DNA of 40,336 bases from Ihuprevotella massiliensis (GCA_900095835.1 LT608321.1:2333930-2374265), one strand, 5' to 3'. Shown: positions 1 through 8,443, counted from the first letter of the stretch. Notes: generated by a model from the sequence alone, not told the origin. Numbers and translations: made by a program.

Positions 1-627
1 ATGAAGATGGCGCGCGATGGTAGCATCAACATGGTGGTGGGAATGTGGATGTCCACTTTCATCCTCACACCTGCCGGAGCGTATCTCACCTTTATGGCAA
101 ACCGCGACTCTGTGGTGTTCAACCTCGATGCTTATATTGCCTTCCTCCGCAGGTTGCTTGGCTTCCGCACCAAACGACATCTTTTCCGCAAGGAGGTGAT
201 TATCACTCCGCCCGACGTGACAGCCGATTTGCAACTAGCACAGTCCATTCGTCAAGAAGCCGAAGACTACCGTCAAACAAAGCGTTTGTGGCTCGCGCCC
301 AACTATTTCCGCCTCTTCTTCCGCACTCGTCCCGATCAGCGCATGGAACAACTCAGCGACCGCATCGAAGAGTTGGTGGAAGATCTGGCAAACACCAGAG
401 ATATGCACGTGCTCGACACGCTCAACCGTGTGCCCTTCATTTACGCGCATGCGCACACCACGCCTTTCTCGCGCCAATGGATCAACTATGTCTTTGGGGT
501 GCTCTTCCCCTTGGGCTTGATTATTTGGGTGAGAGCTTGGCGCTTCCGCCTGCGTTTGGCACGAGATTTGCGGCAGACCATCAAGTGTATGACCACACTC
601 GAAGAGCAGTTAGATATTAGAGATTAG
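1..627 (+). CDS. LptF/LptG-family permease, C-terminal part (5' truncated by window edge)
   Basis: This is the C-terminal part of an inner-membrane permease of the YjgP/YjgQ (LptF/LptG) family, which with LptB extracts lipopolysaccharide from the inner membrane and passes it to the Lpt bridge. The visible 208 residues contain a transmembrane segment near residues 9-30 (MWMSTFILTPAGAYLTFMAN), a soluble stretch rich in charged residues, and a last hydrophobic segment near 160-178 (WINYVFGVLFPLGLIIW) followed by an Arg-rich tail. Bacteroidetes LptF/G proteins are much longer, and the frame is open at base 1, so the true start lies upstream. The in-frame ATG at base 1 is probably internal. Family call is fairly firm; LptF versus LptG cannot be decided here. 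Confidence 0.75.
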   Translation: MKMARDGSINMVVGMWMSTFILTPAGAYLTFMANRDSVVFNLDAYIAFLRRLLGFRTKRHLFRKEVIITPPDVTADLQLAQSIRQEAEDYRQTKRLWLAPNYFRLFFRTRPDQRMEQLSDRIEELVEDLANTRDMHVLDTLNRVPFIYAHAHTTPFSRQWINYVFGVLFPLGLIIWVRAWRFRLRLARDLRQTIKCMTTLEEQLDIRD

Positions 628-774
628 ACGTTAGAGATTAGACGTTAGAGATTAGACGTTAGAGGGCTAGAAGAACTAGAACCTCTAGAAGACTAGAACC
701 TCTAAAAGCTCTAACTTCTAACCTCTAACTTCTAACTTCTACCCTCTCACACAACAACATAAAGACACCATCAC
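628..774. repeat. TTAGACGTTAGA-type repeat array in intergenic region
   Basis: The whole gap between the permease gene and ribBA is low-complexity. Its left part repeats GATTAGACGTTAGA in the forward sense (about three copies). The middle has CTAGAAGACTAGAACCTCTA-like units, and the right part repeats CTCTAACTTCTAACCTCTAA, which is a variant of the reverse complement. The transcript could therefore fold into an imperfect stem. The same word family fills the gap before the SulP gene at 4412-4830. No clear promoter or terminator is visible inside. Confidence 0.8.
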
Positions 775-1989
775 ATGGCAGACATTCAACTTTCCACTAT
801 AGAAGAGGCTTTGGAAGACTTCAAAGCCGGGAAATTTCTCATCGTTGTCGATGATGAAGACCGCGAAAATGAAGGTGACCTCATCACCGCAGCGGAACTC
901 ATCACGCCCGAAAAAATCAACTACATGCTCCAAAAGGGACGTGGCGTGCTGTGTGCACCCGTCACTAAGGAGCGTTGCCGACAACTTCACCTCGAACACC
1001 AAGTGCAAAGCAATACTTCCGTGCTCGGCACCCCCTTCACGGTGACCGTAGACCTCCTCGAAGGTTGCACCACTGGCGTTTCCACACACGACCGCGCAGC
1101 TACTGTCCGCGCTTTGGCTAATCCCGAAGCACGCCCCGAATGGTTCGGCCGTCCTGGACACATCAATCCCCTCTATGCGCAAGATCGTGGTGTACTCGCA
1201 CGCGCTGGGCACACCGAAGCCGCTGTTGACTTGGCGCGCTTGGCAGGACTTCAGCCCGTGGCTTGCCTGATTGAAATCCTCAATGAAGACGGCACCATGG
1301 CACGTATGCCACAGCTCAAAGAGTTTGCCGTGCAAGAAGGACTCAAAATTATCACCATCAAAGACCTCATCGCCTATCGTTTGAAGGAAGAATCACTCAT
1401 CGAGCGCGGCGAAGAAGTGAGCATGCCTACCGAATATGGCGATTTCCGCCTCATTCCTTTCCGCCAGAAAAGTAACGGTTTGGAGCACGTGGCACTCTTC
1501 AAAGGTGACTGGAAACCCGGTGAACCCCTCTTGGTGCGCGTGCATTCTAGTTGCGTCACGGGCGACATCTTCGGCAGTTGCCGTTGCGACTGCGGAGCAC
1601 AGCTCCACAAGTCGATGGAACTCATCGAAAAAGAAGGCAAAGGTCTTGTGCTCTATCTCAACCAAGAGGGCCGTGGCATCGGACTGATGGCAAAAATCGC
1701 TGCCTACAAGCTACAAGAAGAAGGTCTCGACACGGTAGACGCAAATGTGCATTTGGGCTATGATCCCGACGAACGCGACTATGGTGTGGGAGCTCAGATA
1801 CTCCGCGACCTCGGTGTGACCAAGATGCGCCTCATCACCAACAATCCCGTGAAGCGCGTGGGCTTAGAAGCCTATGGCCTTGAGATTGTGGAAAATGTGC
1901 CTATGGAAATCCAAGCCAACGACCACAACCGCCGCTATCTCCTCACCAAACAAGAGCGCATGCACCACGCACTCCACGTGAAGAAATAA
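775..1989 (+). CDS. ribBA: Bifunctional 3,4-dihydroxy-2-butanone 4-phosphate synthase / GTP cyclohydrolase II
   Basis: Cytosolic enzyme that starts both branches of riboflavin synthesis: it converts ribulose 5-phosphate to dihydroxybutanone phosphate and opens the GTP ring. At 404 residues it has the usual two-domain length. The N-terminal RibB domain (about 1-205) carries the acidic metal-binding motif [10 protein letters not shown] at 26-35 and [11 protein letters not shown] near residue 104. The C-terminal RibA domain has the zinc-binding cysteines in [17 protein letters not shown] near 256-273 and the NQEGRGIGL motif near 297-305. The ATG at 775 gives the expected [13 protein letters not shown] start. 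It stands alone between a repeat-filled gap and a long untranslated stretch, so probably has its own promoter, which is not obvious. Confidence 0.97.
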   Translation: MADIQLSTIEEALEDFKAGKFLIVVDDEDRENEGDLITAAELITPEKINYMLQKGRGVLCAPVTKERCRQLHLEHQVQSNTSVLGTPFTVTVDLLEGCTTGVSTHDRAATVRALANPEARPEWFGRPGHINPLYAQDRGVLARAGHTEAAVDLARLAGLQPVACLIEILNEDGTMARMPQLKEFAVQEGLKIITIKDLIAYRLKEESLIERGEEVSMPTEYGDFRLIPFRQKSNGLEHVALFKGDWKPGEPLLVRVHSSCVTGDIFGSCRCDCGAQLHKSMELIEKEGKGLVLYLNQEGRGIGLMAKIAAYKLQEEGLDTVDANVHLGYDPDERDYGVGAQILRDLGVTKMRLITNNPVKRVGLEAYGLEIVENVPMEIQANDHNRRYLLTKQERMHHALHVKK

Positions 1990-2341
1990 GCTGCTGGACA
2001 TTGTGAAATAAGCCGCTGACGTGGTTGCTCGCAGTTGGCACGGCAAAGAGAGTGGGGCAGTCAAACTGAAAAACTCCGACCTGTTCCAAAAAACGTTGGA
2101 GATTTTCCAAAAAACGTTGGAGATTTTTCAATCCCTCGGAAATCGTCTCTCGCTCTCTCTTGAAAAACAGGAAGCTCTCCTCGAGATTCTTGCCTCGTGT
2201 CCTCGAACTTCTCGGAACCCTCCTTGCAAGTCTTGCACTCTTGGAAATCGTTTCTGCGCGTTTAGCAATATCCTAGTCCATGAAGGAGCGTGGATTTCTC
2301 GACACTCAGCAATCATTTACTTCTAAATAATAAATTCTCTC
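1990..2341. other. Intergenic region with a 21-bp tandem repeat
   Basis: No convincing gene lies here. A short plus-strand frame crosses it but is made of repeat and has no family resemblance. A near-duplicate of GTGAAATAAGCCGCTG occurs just after the ribBA stop (1978-2019). Two perfect 21-bp units starting TTCCAAAAAACGTTGG sit head to tail at 2084-2104 and 2105-2125. These belong to the same family as the repeats in the ICE near 24541 and 32104. Confidence 0.6.
2084..2125. repeat. 21-bp tandem repeat, two perfect copies (host copy of a dispersed family)
   Basis: Two identical 21-bp units run head to tail, each beginning TTCCAAAAAACGTTGG and ending AGATT; a partial third unit follows. The pattern (pyrimidine-rich TTCC, an A6 tract, then an ACGT-containing core) and the 21-bp spacing match the units at 24541-24625 and 32104-32166 inside the ICE. 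Confidence 0.85.
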
Positions 2342-3058
2342 ATGTATCAACCTCAAACCAACTACAACCGCACCTATGCTCCGCAAGGTCGCGCATTGTC
2401 CTTCCCTGCTGTGATGCAGAAGGTCTATCTCTGGATGACTTTGGCACTCGCCATGACCGGACTTACGAGCCTGGCTATGATCACTCAGCCCGCCCTGATG
2501 AACATGGTGTTCGGTTCTTCCTTCGTGTTCTACGGTCTCCTCATCGCTGAAGTGGCGATGGTGTGGTTTCTCTCTGCGAGCATCCACAAACTCTCCTTTA
2601 TGACTGCCGGAGTGCTTTTTGCTCTCTACGCCATTCTCAACGGAGTCACCCTTTCGTGCATCTTCTTAGTCTACGCACAGGCCGATATTGTCAACGCCTT
2701 CTTCATCACGGCAGGCACCTTTGGCGCGATGTCCGTTGTAGGGCTTTTCATCAAGAAAGACCTCTCCATGATTGGTCGCATCCTCTCGATGGCAGTCATC
2801 GGACTCATCATCGCCCTTGTGGTGAATATGTTCCTCGGAAGTTCTACTTTCGACCTCATCATCAGCATCGCTGGTGTGCTCATCTTCACAGGACTCACGG
2901 CTTATGACACCCAGAAAATCAAGCGCCTCGTGCATGAGTTTAGCCAAGCAGACGAAGAGTCTACCATGAAAGTCGCACTGATGGGTAGCCTTATCCTCTA
3001 TCTCGACTTCATCAACCTCTTCCTCTACATCCTCCGCTTGTTGGGCCGACGCAAATAA
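2342..3058 (+). CDS. Bax inhibitor-1 (BI-1)/YccA-family membrane protein
   Basis: A 238-residue multi-pass inner-membrane protein of the BI-1/YccA (TMBIM) family, whose bacterial members are linked to calcium leak or to modulation of FtsH-type proteolysis. After a polar N-terminus of about 20 residues, there are about seven hydrophobic segments. The family signature near the end is visible as FTGLTAYDTQKIKR, containing the conserved acidic residue, and a last hydrophobic helix ends in LYILRLLGRRK. The length is typical. The ATG at 2342 follows an AT-rich leader. A strong hairpin at 3087-3126 probably ends its transcript. The function in this organism is not shown by the context. Confidence 0.92.
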   Translation: MYQPQTNYNRTYAPQGRALSFPAVMQKVYLWMTLALAMTGLTSLAMITQPALMNMVFGSSFVFYGLLIAEVAMVWFLSASIHKLSFMTAGVLFALYAILNGVTLSCIFLVYAQADIVNAFFITAGTFGAMSVVGLFIKKDLSMIGRILSMAVIGLIIALVVNMFLGSSTFDLIISIAGVLIFTGLTAYDTQKIKRLVHEFSQADEESTMKVALMGSLILYLDFINLFLYILRLLGRRK

Positions 3059-3086
3059 TCGTTCTGCTTCGGTGCAAACCTATCAC

Positions 3087-3138
3087 GGCTCGGAGGTCTC
3101 CTCGATTCTCCGGAGACTTTCGAGCCGACACTATTTTT
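3087..3138 (+). terminator. Rho-independent terminator after the BI-1 gene
   Basis: GGCTCGGAGGTCTCC pairs with GGAGACTTTCGAGCC (arms about 3087-3101 and 3112-3126) and is followed after a few bases by TATTTTTT. It lies 28 bp after the BI-1 stop codon. Confidence 0.7.
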
Positions 3139-3220
3139 TGCAGTATTTGCTGTGGAAGCGCAACTGTTGCTTTAGCCTTTCACCTTTTCCATTTCACTTT
3201 CTCAATTTTTCCCTCACCTT

Positions 3221-4411
3221 ATGCAACTTTCCGATCGTCTCAATCGCCTTGCCCCCTCTGCCACTTTGGCTATGTCGCAAAAGAGTGCTGAACTCAAAGC
3301 TCAGGGCATCGACATCATCAACCTCTCTGTGGGTGAACCCGATTTCAACACGCCCGATCACATCAAGGCTGCTGGGCAACAAGCCATTGCCGACAACTGG
3401 TCGCGCTATAGTCCTGTGCCTGGTTATCTCGATCTTCGTCAAGCTATCTGCGCTAAATTGGAGCGTGAAAATGGACTGCACTACGAACCCACACAAATCG
3501 TGGTGGGCAATGGTGCCAAACAAGCGGTGTGCAACGTGCTTCTCTCTGTGGTGAATCCTGGTGATGAAGTCATCATTCCTGCGCCTTACTGGGTGAGCTA
3601 TCCCGACATGGTGCGTTTGGCAGACGGTGAACCCGTGTTTGTAGAAGCCACCATCGAACAGAATTTCAAAATCACTCCCCAACAGTTGGCAGCTGCCATC
3701 ACGCCTCGCACCAAAGCCATCATCCTTTGCAGTCCTTCCAACCCCACAGGTTCGGTGTATAGCCTCGAAGAATTGGCAGGTCTTGCCGACGTGCTCCGCC
3801 AACATCCCGAGATTGTCATCATTGCCGATGAAATCTACGAACATATCAACTATGTGGGCAAGCACGCCTCTATCGCTACTTTGCCCGACATGCAAGAGCG
3901 CACCGCCATCATCAATGGTGTATCTAAGGCTTATGCCATGACGGGTTGGCGCATCGGTTTTGTGGCTGCTCCTCTCGCCCTGGCTAAGGCGGTGAACAAG
4001 CTCCAAGGTCAATACACTTCTGGTGCGGGTTCTATCTCTCAAAAGGCTTCTGTGGCTGCTTTCAACGGCGATCAAACTCCCGTTGAGGAGATGCGTCAAG
4101 CCTTCCTCCGTCGCAAGAATCTCATTGTCCGTTTGGCAAAAGAAATCCCTGGATTTGAGGTGAACGATCCCGAAGGAGCGTTCTATCTCTTCCCCAAATG
4201 CTCTTCTTATTTTGGCAAGACGGATGGCACGACTACCATCCACACTTCCGACGACTTCGCCCTCTATCTCTTGCAAGAAGCTCACGTGGCTTGCGTGGGT
4301 GGCGACAGTTTCGGCAGTCCTCAGTGCTTCCGCATGAGCTATGCCACCAGCGATGAAAACATCGTTGAGGCGATGCGCCGCATCAAGGAGGCTTGCGCCA
4401 AATTGAAGTGA
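3221..4411 (+). CDS. Pyridoxal-phosphate aminotransferase, class I (aspartate aminotransferase-like)
   Basis: Cytosolic fold-type I PLP enzyme, most like the bacterial aspartate aminotransferase subgroup, which moves the amino group between aspartate and 2-oxoglutarate. Its 396 residues are normal for the group. Visible marks are the N-terminal NLSVGEPDFNTPDHIKAA, the substrate/cofactor motif NPTG near 173-176, the YVSYP-like stretch (PYWVSYPDM), and the Schiff-base lysine K236 in VSKAYAMTGWRIGF. The C-terminal FRMSYATSDENI holds the arginine that binds the substrate carboxylate. The exact amino acid used cannot be read from sequence alone. It appears to be a single-gene unit lying after the terminator at 3087-3138 and before a repeat-filled gap. 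Confidence 0.93.
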   Translation: MQLSDRLNRLAPSATLAMSQKSAELKAQGIDIINLSVGEPDFNTPDHIKAAGQQAIADNWSRYSPVPGYLDLRQAICAKLERENGLHYEPTQIVVGNGAKQAVCNVLLSVVNPGDEVIIPAPYWVSYPDMVRLADGEPVFVEATIEQNFKITPQQLAAAITPRTKAIILCSPSNPTGSVYSLEELAGLADVLRQHPEIVIIADEIYEHINYVGKHASIATLPDMQERTAIINGVSKAYAMTGWRIGFVAAPLALAKAVNKLQGQYTSGAGSISQKASVAAFNGDQTPVEEMRQAFLRRKNLIVRLAKEIPGFEVNDPEGAFYLFPKCSSYFGKTDGTTTIHTSDDFALYLLQEAHVACVGGDSFGSPQCFRMSYATSDENIVEAMRRIKEACAKLK

Positions 4412-4830
4412 TTTAGAGATTAGACGTTAGACGTTAGAGTTTAGACGTTAGAGGGTCGCAGACCCTTTCTGCTCGCCCCAAAGTAGCTCGGGCAAAGAAA
4501 CGTCGTGTAGAAATAGTTTAGACGTTAGAGATTAGACGTTAGACGTTAGTGCCATGCGGACATGGGCTGCGCTAGCTTTTTAATTTCTAACGTCTAGCTT
4601 CTTCTCACCAAGCTCCTATGTCTAACGTCTAATGTCTAGTGTCTAACGTCTAATGTCTAGTGTCTACCCTCTAACGTCTAGTGTCTAGCCTCTAACGTCT
4701 AATCTCTAACGTCTAACGTCTATTCTCTAGTTTGCCCGAGCCACGCTTGTCGTGGCGAGCAGAAAGGGTCCGCGACCCTCTAACGTCTAATCTCTAACGT
4801 CTAACGTCTAATTTCTAACGTCTATTATCT
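4412..4830. repeat. Large imperfect inverted repeat built from TTAGACGTTAGA units
   Basis: The gap before the SulP gene is wholly repetitive. The left flank (4415-4450) carries TTAGAGATTAGACGTTAGA-type units, and the right flank (4781-4825) carries the reverse complement. Inside them a unique pair of arms, 4451-4496 (GAGGGTCGCAGACCCTTTCT, then GCTCGCC and GCTCGGGCAAA) and 4731-4780 (TTTGCCCGAGC, then GGCGAGCAGAAAGGGTC), are near-perfect reverse complements. The middle (4497-4730) holds more of the short units in both orientations. The short units also occur at 628-774. The right end runs directly into the SulP start codon. Confidence 0.9.
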
Positions 4831-6567
4831 TTGAAACCACGTATTCTCATTGACCTTCGTCATTACAGTAAAGCTCTGTTTTCTGCCGATCTCATGGCAG
4901 GACTTGTGGTGGGCATTGTAGCGTTGCCCCTTGCCATCGCCTTTGCCATTGCCGCCTCACCGGGCGGAGATGCCGAACACACCATCGGTCCCGGCATTGG
5001 CATCATCACCGCCATTGTAGCCGGTTTGATCATCTCCCTTTTTGGGGGCAGTCGTGTGCAAATAGGAGGACCCACAGGCGCCTTCATCATCATCATCTAT
5101 GGCATTGTTGCCAAATTTGGATTGTCCGGCTTGTTGGTTGCCACCATCTTGGCAGGCGTTATGCTCGTCTTGATGGGAGTTTTTCGACTGGGAAGTGTCA
5201 TCAAATTCATCCCCTATCCCATCGTAGTAGGCTTCACCTCTGGTATCGCCCTCACCATCTTCACCACGCAGGTCAAAGACCTTCTAGGACTCACCCTCGA
5301 GGGAGGAGCACCAGCAGCGTTTATCGACAAATGGATGTGCTATTTTCGCAATATCACCACCTTGCAGTGGGATGCCGTTGCGGTGAGTGCGGTGAGCATC
5401 GCCATCATCGTGGCTTGTACGCGATGGATGAAACGACTCCCTGGTTCGCTCATCGCCATCATTGTCACTACAGCAACGGTGTATTTCACCAATCAAAGCG
5501 GACTCACCCACGTTGCCACCATTGGCGACCGATTTGGCAACATCACAGCTTCCTTGCCTCACATCAATGCCTTTCACCTGGATTGGAAATCGCTCTTCAC
5601 AGACGCACAAGGACACTTCACTTTCAACACACTGAGTGCTTTGTTCCCCTCGGCTTTTGTCATAGCCATCCTAGGAGCTATCGAGAGTTTGCTCTCCGCC
5701 ACCGTTGCCGACGGAGTGACGGGCGATCACCACGATTCCAACCAAGAACTCATCGGACAAGGCATTGCCAACATCGTGGCGCCTTTCTTTGGCGGCATCC
5801 CTGCTACGGGAGCTATCGCGCGCACCATGGCCAATATCAACAATGGTGCTCGCACGTGTATTGCTGGGGTGGTGCACGCACTGGTCTTGCTCGTCATCTT
5901 CATTGTGGCTATGCCGCTGGCAGCCTACATCCCCATGCCCACACTTGCCGGTGTGTTGGTGGTGGTGAGTTACAACATGAGCCAGTGGCGCACCTTTGCC
6001 CAACTCACCCACCGCCCCAAGAGTGATGTGGTGGTGCTCCTCGTCACCTTCGTGCTCACTGTAGTGTTTGATCTCACCATTGCCATCGAACTCGGTCTGG
6101 TGCTTGCCTGCTTGCTCTTCATGCGCCGCATGGCAGAGGTGACGCAGTTGTCGATTTTCACCAAAGAGATTGACCCTAATGCCGATCCAGTGGCAGACAT
6201 ACCCCTCCACGAAGAGGCGCTCGTCATCCCCGATGGGGTGGAGGTGTATGAAATCAATGGACCCTTCTTCTTTGGGGTGGCGAATCGCTTTGAGGAAATG
6301 ACGGCAGAGATGCAAGACCATCCTGCCATTCGCATCATTCGCATGCGTCGTGTGCCCTTCATCGACTCCACGGGGGTGCACAATCTCGAAAATCTCTGCT
6401 TGATGTCGCAGCGCGATGGCACGCAAATCATCCTTTCGGGGGTGCAACCCAAGGTGCGCGCTGTGCTGGAACGTGCTGGATTCCCTGCCCTCATCGGAGA
6501 GGACAACATCTGTTCGCATATCACTATCGCGCTCGAGCGTGCAGCAGCCTTGCGCGCGAAAGCCTAA
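4831..6567 (+). CDS. SulP-family inorganic anion transporter with STAS domain
   Basis: Inner-membrane anion transporter of the SulP (SLC26) family; bacterial members carry sulfate, bicarbonate or related anions. Residues about 20-430 are a run of hydrophobic helices starting with the signature LMAGLVVGIVALPLAIAFAI and including GPTGAFIIIIYGIVAKFG. The C-terminal part, about 450-570, is a STAS domain with IIRMRRVPFIDSTGVHNLE. The length of 578 is usual. The start is TTG at 4831: an in-frame stop lies at 4816, and the next ATG (4894) would remove the first 21 residues, which match family N-termini. The preceding DNA is the large inverted repeat. A hairpin at 6751-6798 ends the unit. Substrate is unknown. 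Confidence 0.93.
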   Translation: MKPRILIDLRHYSKALFSADLMAGLVVGIVALPLAIAFAIAASPGGDAEHTIGPGIGIITAIVAGLIISLFGGSRVQIGGPTGAFIIIIYGIVAKFGLSGLLVATILAGVMLVLMGVFRLGSVIKFIPYPIVVGFTSGIALTIFTTQVKDLLGLTLEGGAPAAFIDKWMCYFRNITTLQWDAVAVSAVSIAIIVACTRWMKRLPGSLIAIIVTTATVYFTNQSGLTHVATIGDRFGNITASLPHINAFHLDWKSLFTDAQGHFTFNTLSALFPSAFVIAILGAIESLLSATVADGVTGDHHDSNQELIGQGIANIVAPFFGGIPATGAIARTMANINNGARTCIAGVVHALVLLVIFIVAMPLAAYIPMPTLAGVLVVVSYNMSQWRTFAQLTHRPKSDVVVLLVTFVLTVVFDLTIAIELGLVLACLLFMRRMAEVTQLSIFTKEIDPNADPVADIPLHEEALVIPDGVEVYEINGPFFFGVANRFEEMTAEMQDHPAIRIIRMRRVPFIDSTGVHNLENLCLMSQRDGTQIILSGVQPKVRAVLERAGFPALIGEDNICSHITIALERAAALRAKA

Positions 6568-6750
6568 AACCTTTGTACTCCTCGTAGGGTACATTCGGCA
6601 GCGAAGCAGGGGGCTCATCGCTTAGTGTGCGAAGTGTGCCAACTCGTTGCTCCGAAACGCTTCATGTAGTGGCGCGAATAGCGTGACTTAATGGTTCGTA
6701 GCACTACAAGAGCTCCTCGAATCGTTTAAACAATTCCGTAGAATAGCTGA

Positions 6751-6798
6751 AAAAGAAAAGAGTGGTTGACTGGACAATCCGGTCAACCACTCTTTTTC
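6751..6798 (+). terminator. Rho-independent terminator after the SulP gene
   Basis: AGTGGTTGACTGG pairs with CCGGTCAACCACT around a short loop. An A-rich stretch precedes it and CTTTTTCTC follows, so it could stop transcription from either side. Confidence 0.85.
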
Positions 6799-6937
6799 TC
6801 GTTCCGCACAGCAGGGGAGTGGAGGAGGAGAGAGGGGGCATCGCGCCTTAGGGCATCGGCATTTTGAGGAGTGTGAGAGGAAAAAGGGTGGTGAACAATG
6901 ATTTATTAAATGTAAAAGCTTGAAACAAGGTTCAAAA

Positions 6938-6969
6938 TTTGGAAGAGCACAGAGAAGCTCGTAATTTTG
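6938..6969 (+). promoter_or_regulatory. Bacteroidetes-type promoter for the Crp/Fnr regulator gene
   Basis: A -33 element TTTG (6938-6941) is followed after 20 bp by a -7 element TAATTTTG (6962-6969), matching the TTTG / TAnnTTTG consensus. Transcription would start near 6975. Confidence 0.65.
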
Positions 6970-7244
6970 TAGTGTAGTAGTTAGCGGACTCGCAATCTTT
7001 TTTATCTCAAGAGCCGAAGAACGCTTGCCGACTATAGGTTTTTGAGGAAGAAAGATATAAGAGGCTTTGCGTGTAAAGTCGCGATTTCTTCGGAAAGCCT
7101 GGCTTAATCACAAAAACACGCAGACGAGACTGTGCGCTTCTCCGATGGGGGAATCGCAAGAGTTGGTTCAGCTTTCTTACGACAAAACACGTCATAGCAT
7201 TTGCGCGCCAGAAGGTGCGTGGAAAGGTCACAAATTTCACCACT

Positions 7245-7949
7245 ATGAACTCGCATACCGCCTATAATCTTTGGGATTCGGTCGAAAACACCGCGGATTT
7301 TTGGCAAATCCTCAGCAATGAACAGCGCGCTATCCTGGATAGTGCGAAGGAGGTGTTGTATCTGGAGAAAGGGGAAGTAGTCTTCCGTCAAGGCGAAATA
7401 CCGCAACAGCTCTTTTATGTGCAGGCGGGCACGGTGAAGGTCTCGCGCACGGGCGGGGCAGGGAAGTATCAGATTCTCCGCTTCGTCTCGCAGGGTGAAA
7501 TCTTCGGTTATGGTGCTGCGCTGGCAGACGAACCGTATGTGGTGTCGTCGGAGGCATTTGAAGATTGTGAAATCTGGGCGATTCCCCTGAGTTGCGTGCG
7601 CCACACGTTGTTGCACTCTCCTGAAGTGGCACACTATGTGTTGCGTCGTTTGACACAAGAGTTGGCAACAGCCGATTGTCGACTAGTGAGTTTGACGCAA
7701 GGTCATTTGCGTGGGCGCATGGCGGAAACTCTGCTTTTCTTACATCGCATCAACAGCCGAGAGGAGGGGCACCTAGATGTGCTAGCGCATCTCACGCGTC
7801 GCGAATTGGCAGCACTCAGCAACATGAGCACTGCCAATGCCATTCGCACTCTCACTCAGTTTGTCGAAGAAGGACTCATTGTCGTAGAAGGTCGCCACAT
7901 CCGTCTGCTCGATGTCCACCGCCTGCAGTTTGTTGCCCTGCAAGGATAG
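7245..7949 (+). CDS. Crp/Fnr-family transcriptional regulator
   Basis: Cytosolic DNA-binding regulator with an N-terminal cyclic-nucleotide-binding-like beta-barrel and a C-terminal winged helix-turn-helix. The barrel is visible as YLEKGEVVFRQGEIPQQLFY, then GTVKVSRTGGAGKYQILRFV and GEIFGYGAAL. The HTH is near residues 175-205: LTRRELAALSNMSTANAIRT followed by LTQFVEEGLIVVEGRHIRLL. No N-terminal cysteine cluster is present, so it is not a classical oxygen-sensing FNR. The frame is open from a GTG at 7215, but the ATG at 7245 gives 234 residues, the usual length, and is preferred. The signal and target genes are unknown. Confidence 0.9.
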   Translation: MNSHTAYNLWDSVENTADFWQILSNEQRAILDSAKEVLYLEKGEVVFRQGEIPQQLFYVQAGTVKVSRTGGAGKYQILRFVSQGEIFGYGAALADEPYVVSSEAFEDCEIWAIPLSCVRHTLLHSPEVAHYVLRRLTQELATADCRLVSLTQGHLRGRMAETLLFLHRINSREEGHLDVLAHLTRRELAALSNMSTANAIRTLTQFVEEGLIVVEGRHIRLLDVHRLQFVALQG

Positions 7950-8226
7950 CAACTCAGCTGTGCGTATGCCCACCTTGCCGAGCCATCTCTACTTTGGGGA
8001 ATCGGGGGGGGGCTCCGCAAGTATAGCACGTATGTCTGCAAGAGCTGTGCTACCTCTAGATCGGTTGGTGTGGAAACATCCAGAAGTGAAGCATAATCTC
8101 TACTTTTGGAGAGAGTATCAATTTCTGCAAGAGTCGTGCGGTAGGGGGGCTTTACCAGAAAAAGGGAAAGTAAAACTCCCGAAAACCACAAATTTTGAAG
8201 GGAAATCAGAAAAAGTTGCCCAGAAA

Positions 8227-8258
8227 TTTGGAAGTAAAGAAATAAAGTAGTACTTTTG
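8227..8258 (+). promoter_or_regulatory. Bacteroidetes-type promoter for the tRNA-Ser transcript
   Basis: TTTG (8227-8230) and TACTTTTG (8251-8258) are separated by 20 bp, as in the consensus. The predicted transcript would run through a structured leader of about 90 nt into tRNA-Ser. Confidence 0.7.
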
Positions 8259-8261
8259 CAT

Positions 8262-8310
8262 CACATTTGAGCCACGCACTTCGGTGCAGGATTCAAATCC
8301 TTGCAAATTC
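8262..8310 (+). other. tRNA-arm-like structured leader upstream of tRNA-Ser
   Basis: The leader contains a GCAC-TTCG-GTGC tetraloop hairpin. It is followed by a T-arm look-alike, AGGA TTCAAAT CCT, and is enclosed by ATTTG and CAAAT that could pair. There is no anticodon arm or D arm, so it is not a working tRNA. It may be a tRNA relic or a processing signal. This is a pattern observation only. Confidence 0.35.
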
Positions 8311-8358
8311 AGTGCAAAATGCTTGACCTCAATGGTCATTATTTCGCACCTTGCAACA

Positions 8359-8443
8359 GGAGAGATGGTAGAGTGGTCGATTACAGCAGTCTTGAAAACT
8401 GCCGTACCGAGAGGTACCGGGGGTTCGAATCCCTCTCTCTCCG
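8359..8443 (+). tRNA. tRNA-Ser (anticodon UGA)
   Basis: The acceptor stem GGAGAGA pairs with TCTCTCC (8436-8442) and G8443 is the discriminator base. The anticodon arm GCAGT-CTTGAAA-ACTGC gives anticodon TGA. A variable-arm hairpin, TACCGAGAGGTA, is present as expected for a class II serine tRNA, and the T arm reads GGGGG-TTCGAAT-CCCTC. The 3' CCA is not encoded. The integrase gene and its arm-site-like repeats follow within 320 bp, so the 3' end of this tRNA is the likely integration site of the ICE. Confidence 0.96.

Larger units (their letters stand above)
6568..7244. other. Intergenic region between the SulP and Crp/Fnr genes
   Basis: No protein gene is convincing here. The stretch holds a strong terminator hairpin (6751-6798), a well-formed Bacteroidetes promoter (6938-6969) and then a leader of about 270 bases before the Crp/Fnr start. 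The leader has no recognised riboswitch. Confidence 0.5.
7950..8358. other. Intergenic region upstream of tRNA-Ser
   Basis: No supported gene. It contains a run of eight G at about 8005-8012, a consensus promoter at 8227-8258, and at 8262-8310 a small tRNA-arm-like fold described separately. Confidence 0.4.

Noticed and set aside
2021-2326. Plus-strand frame of 101 codons between ribBA and the BI-1 gene
   Set aside because: It is largely made of the 21-bp tandem repeat (FQKTLEIFQKTLEIF) and low-complexity sequence, with no family resemblance; more likely noncoding.
3194-4285. Long minus-strand frame of 363 codons opposite the aminotransferase gene
   Set aside because: It lies wholly antisense to a clear PLP enzyme gene; its His/Arg-rich content is typical of a shadow frame in GC-rich codons.
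5671-6618. Long minus-strand frame opposite the SulP gene
   Set aside because: Antisense to a well-supported transporter gene, His-rich composition, no family match.
7856-8191. Minus-strand frame of 111 codons downstream of the Crp/Fnr gene
   Set aside because: Part of it looks protein-like ([20 protein letters not shown]), but it overlaps the end of the regulator gene, crosses an 8-G run and has no recognisable family; not enough to call even a pseudogene.
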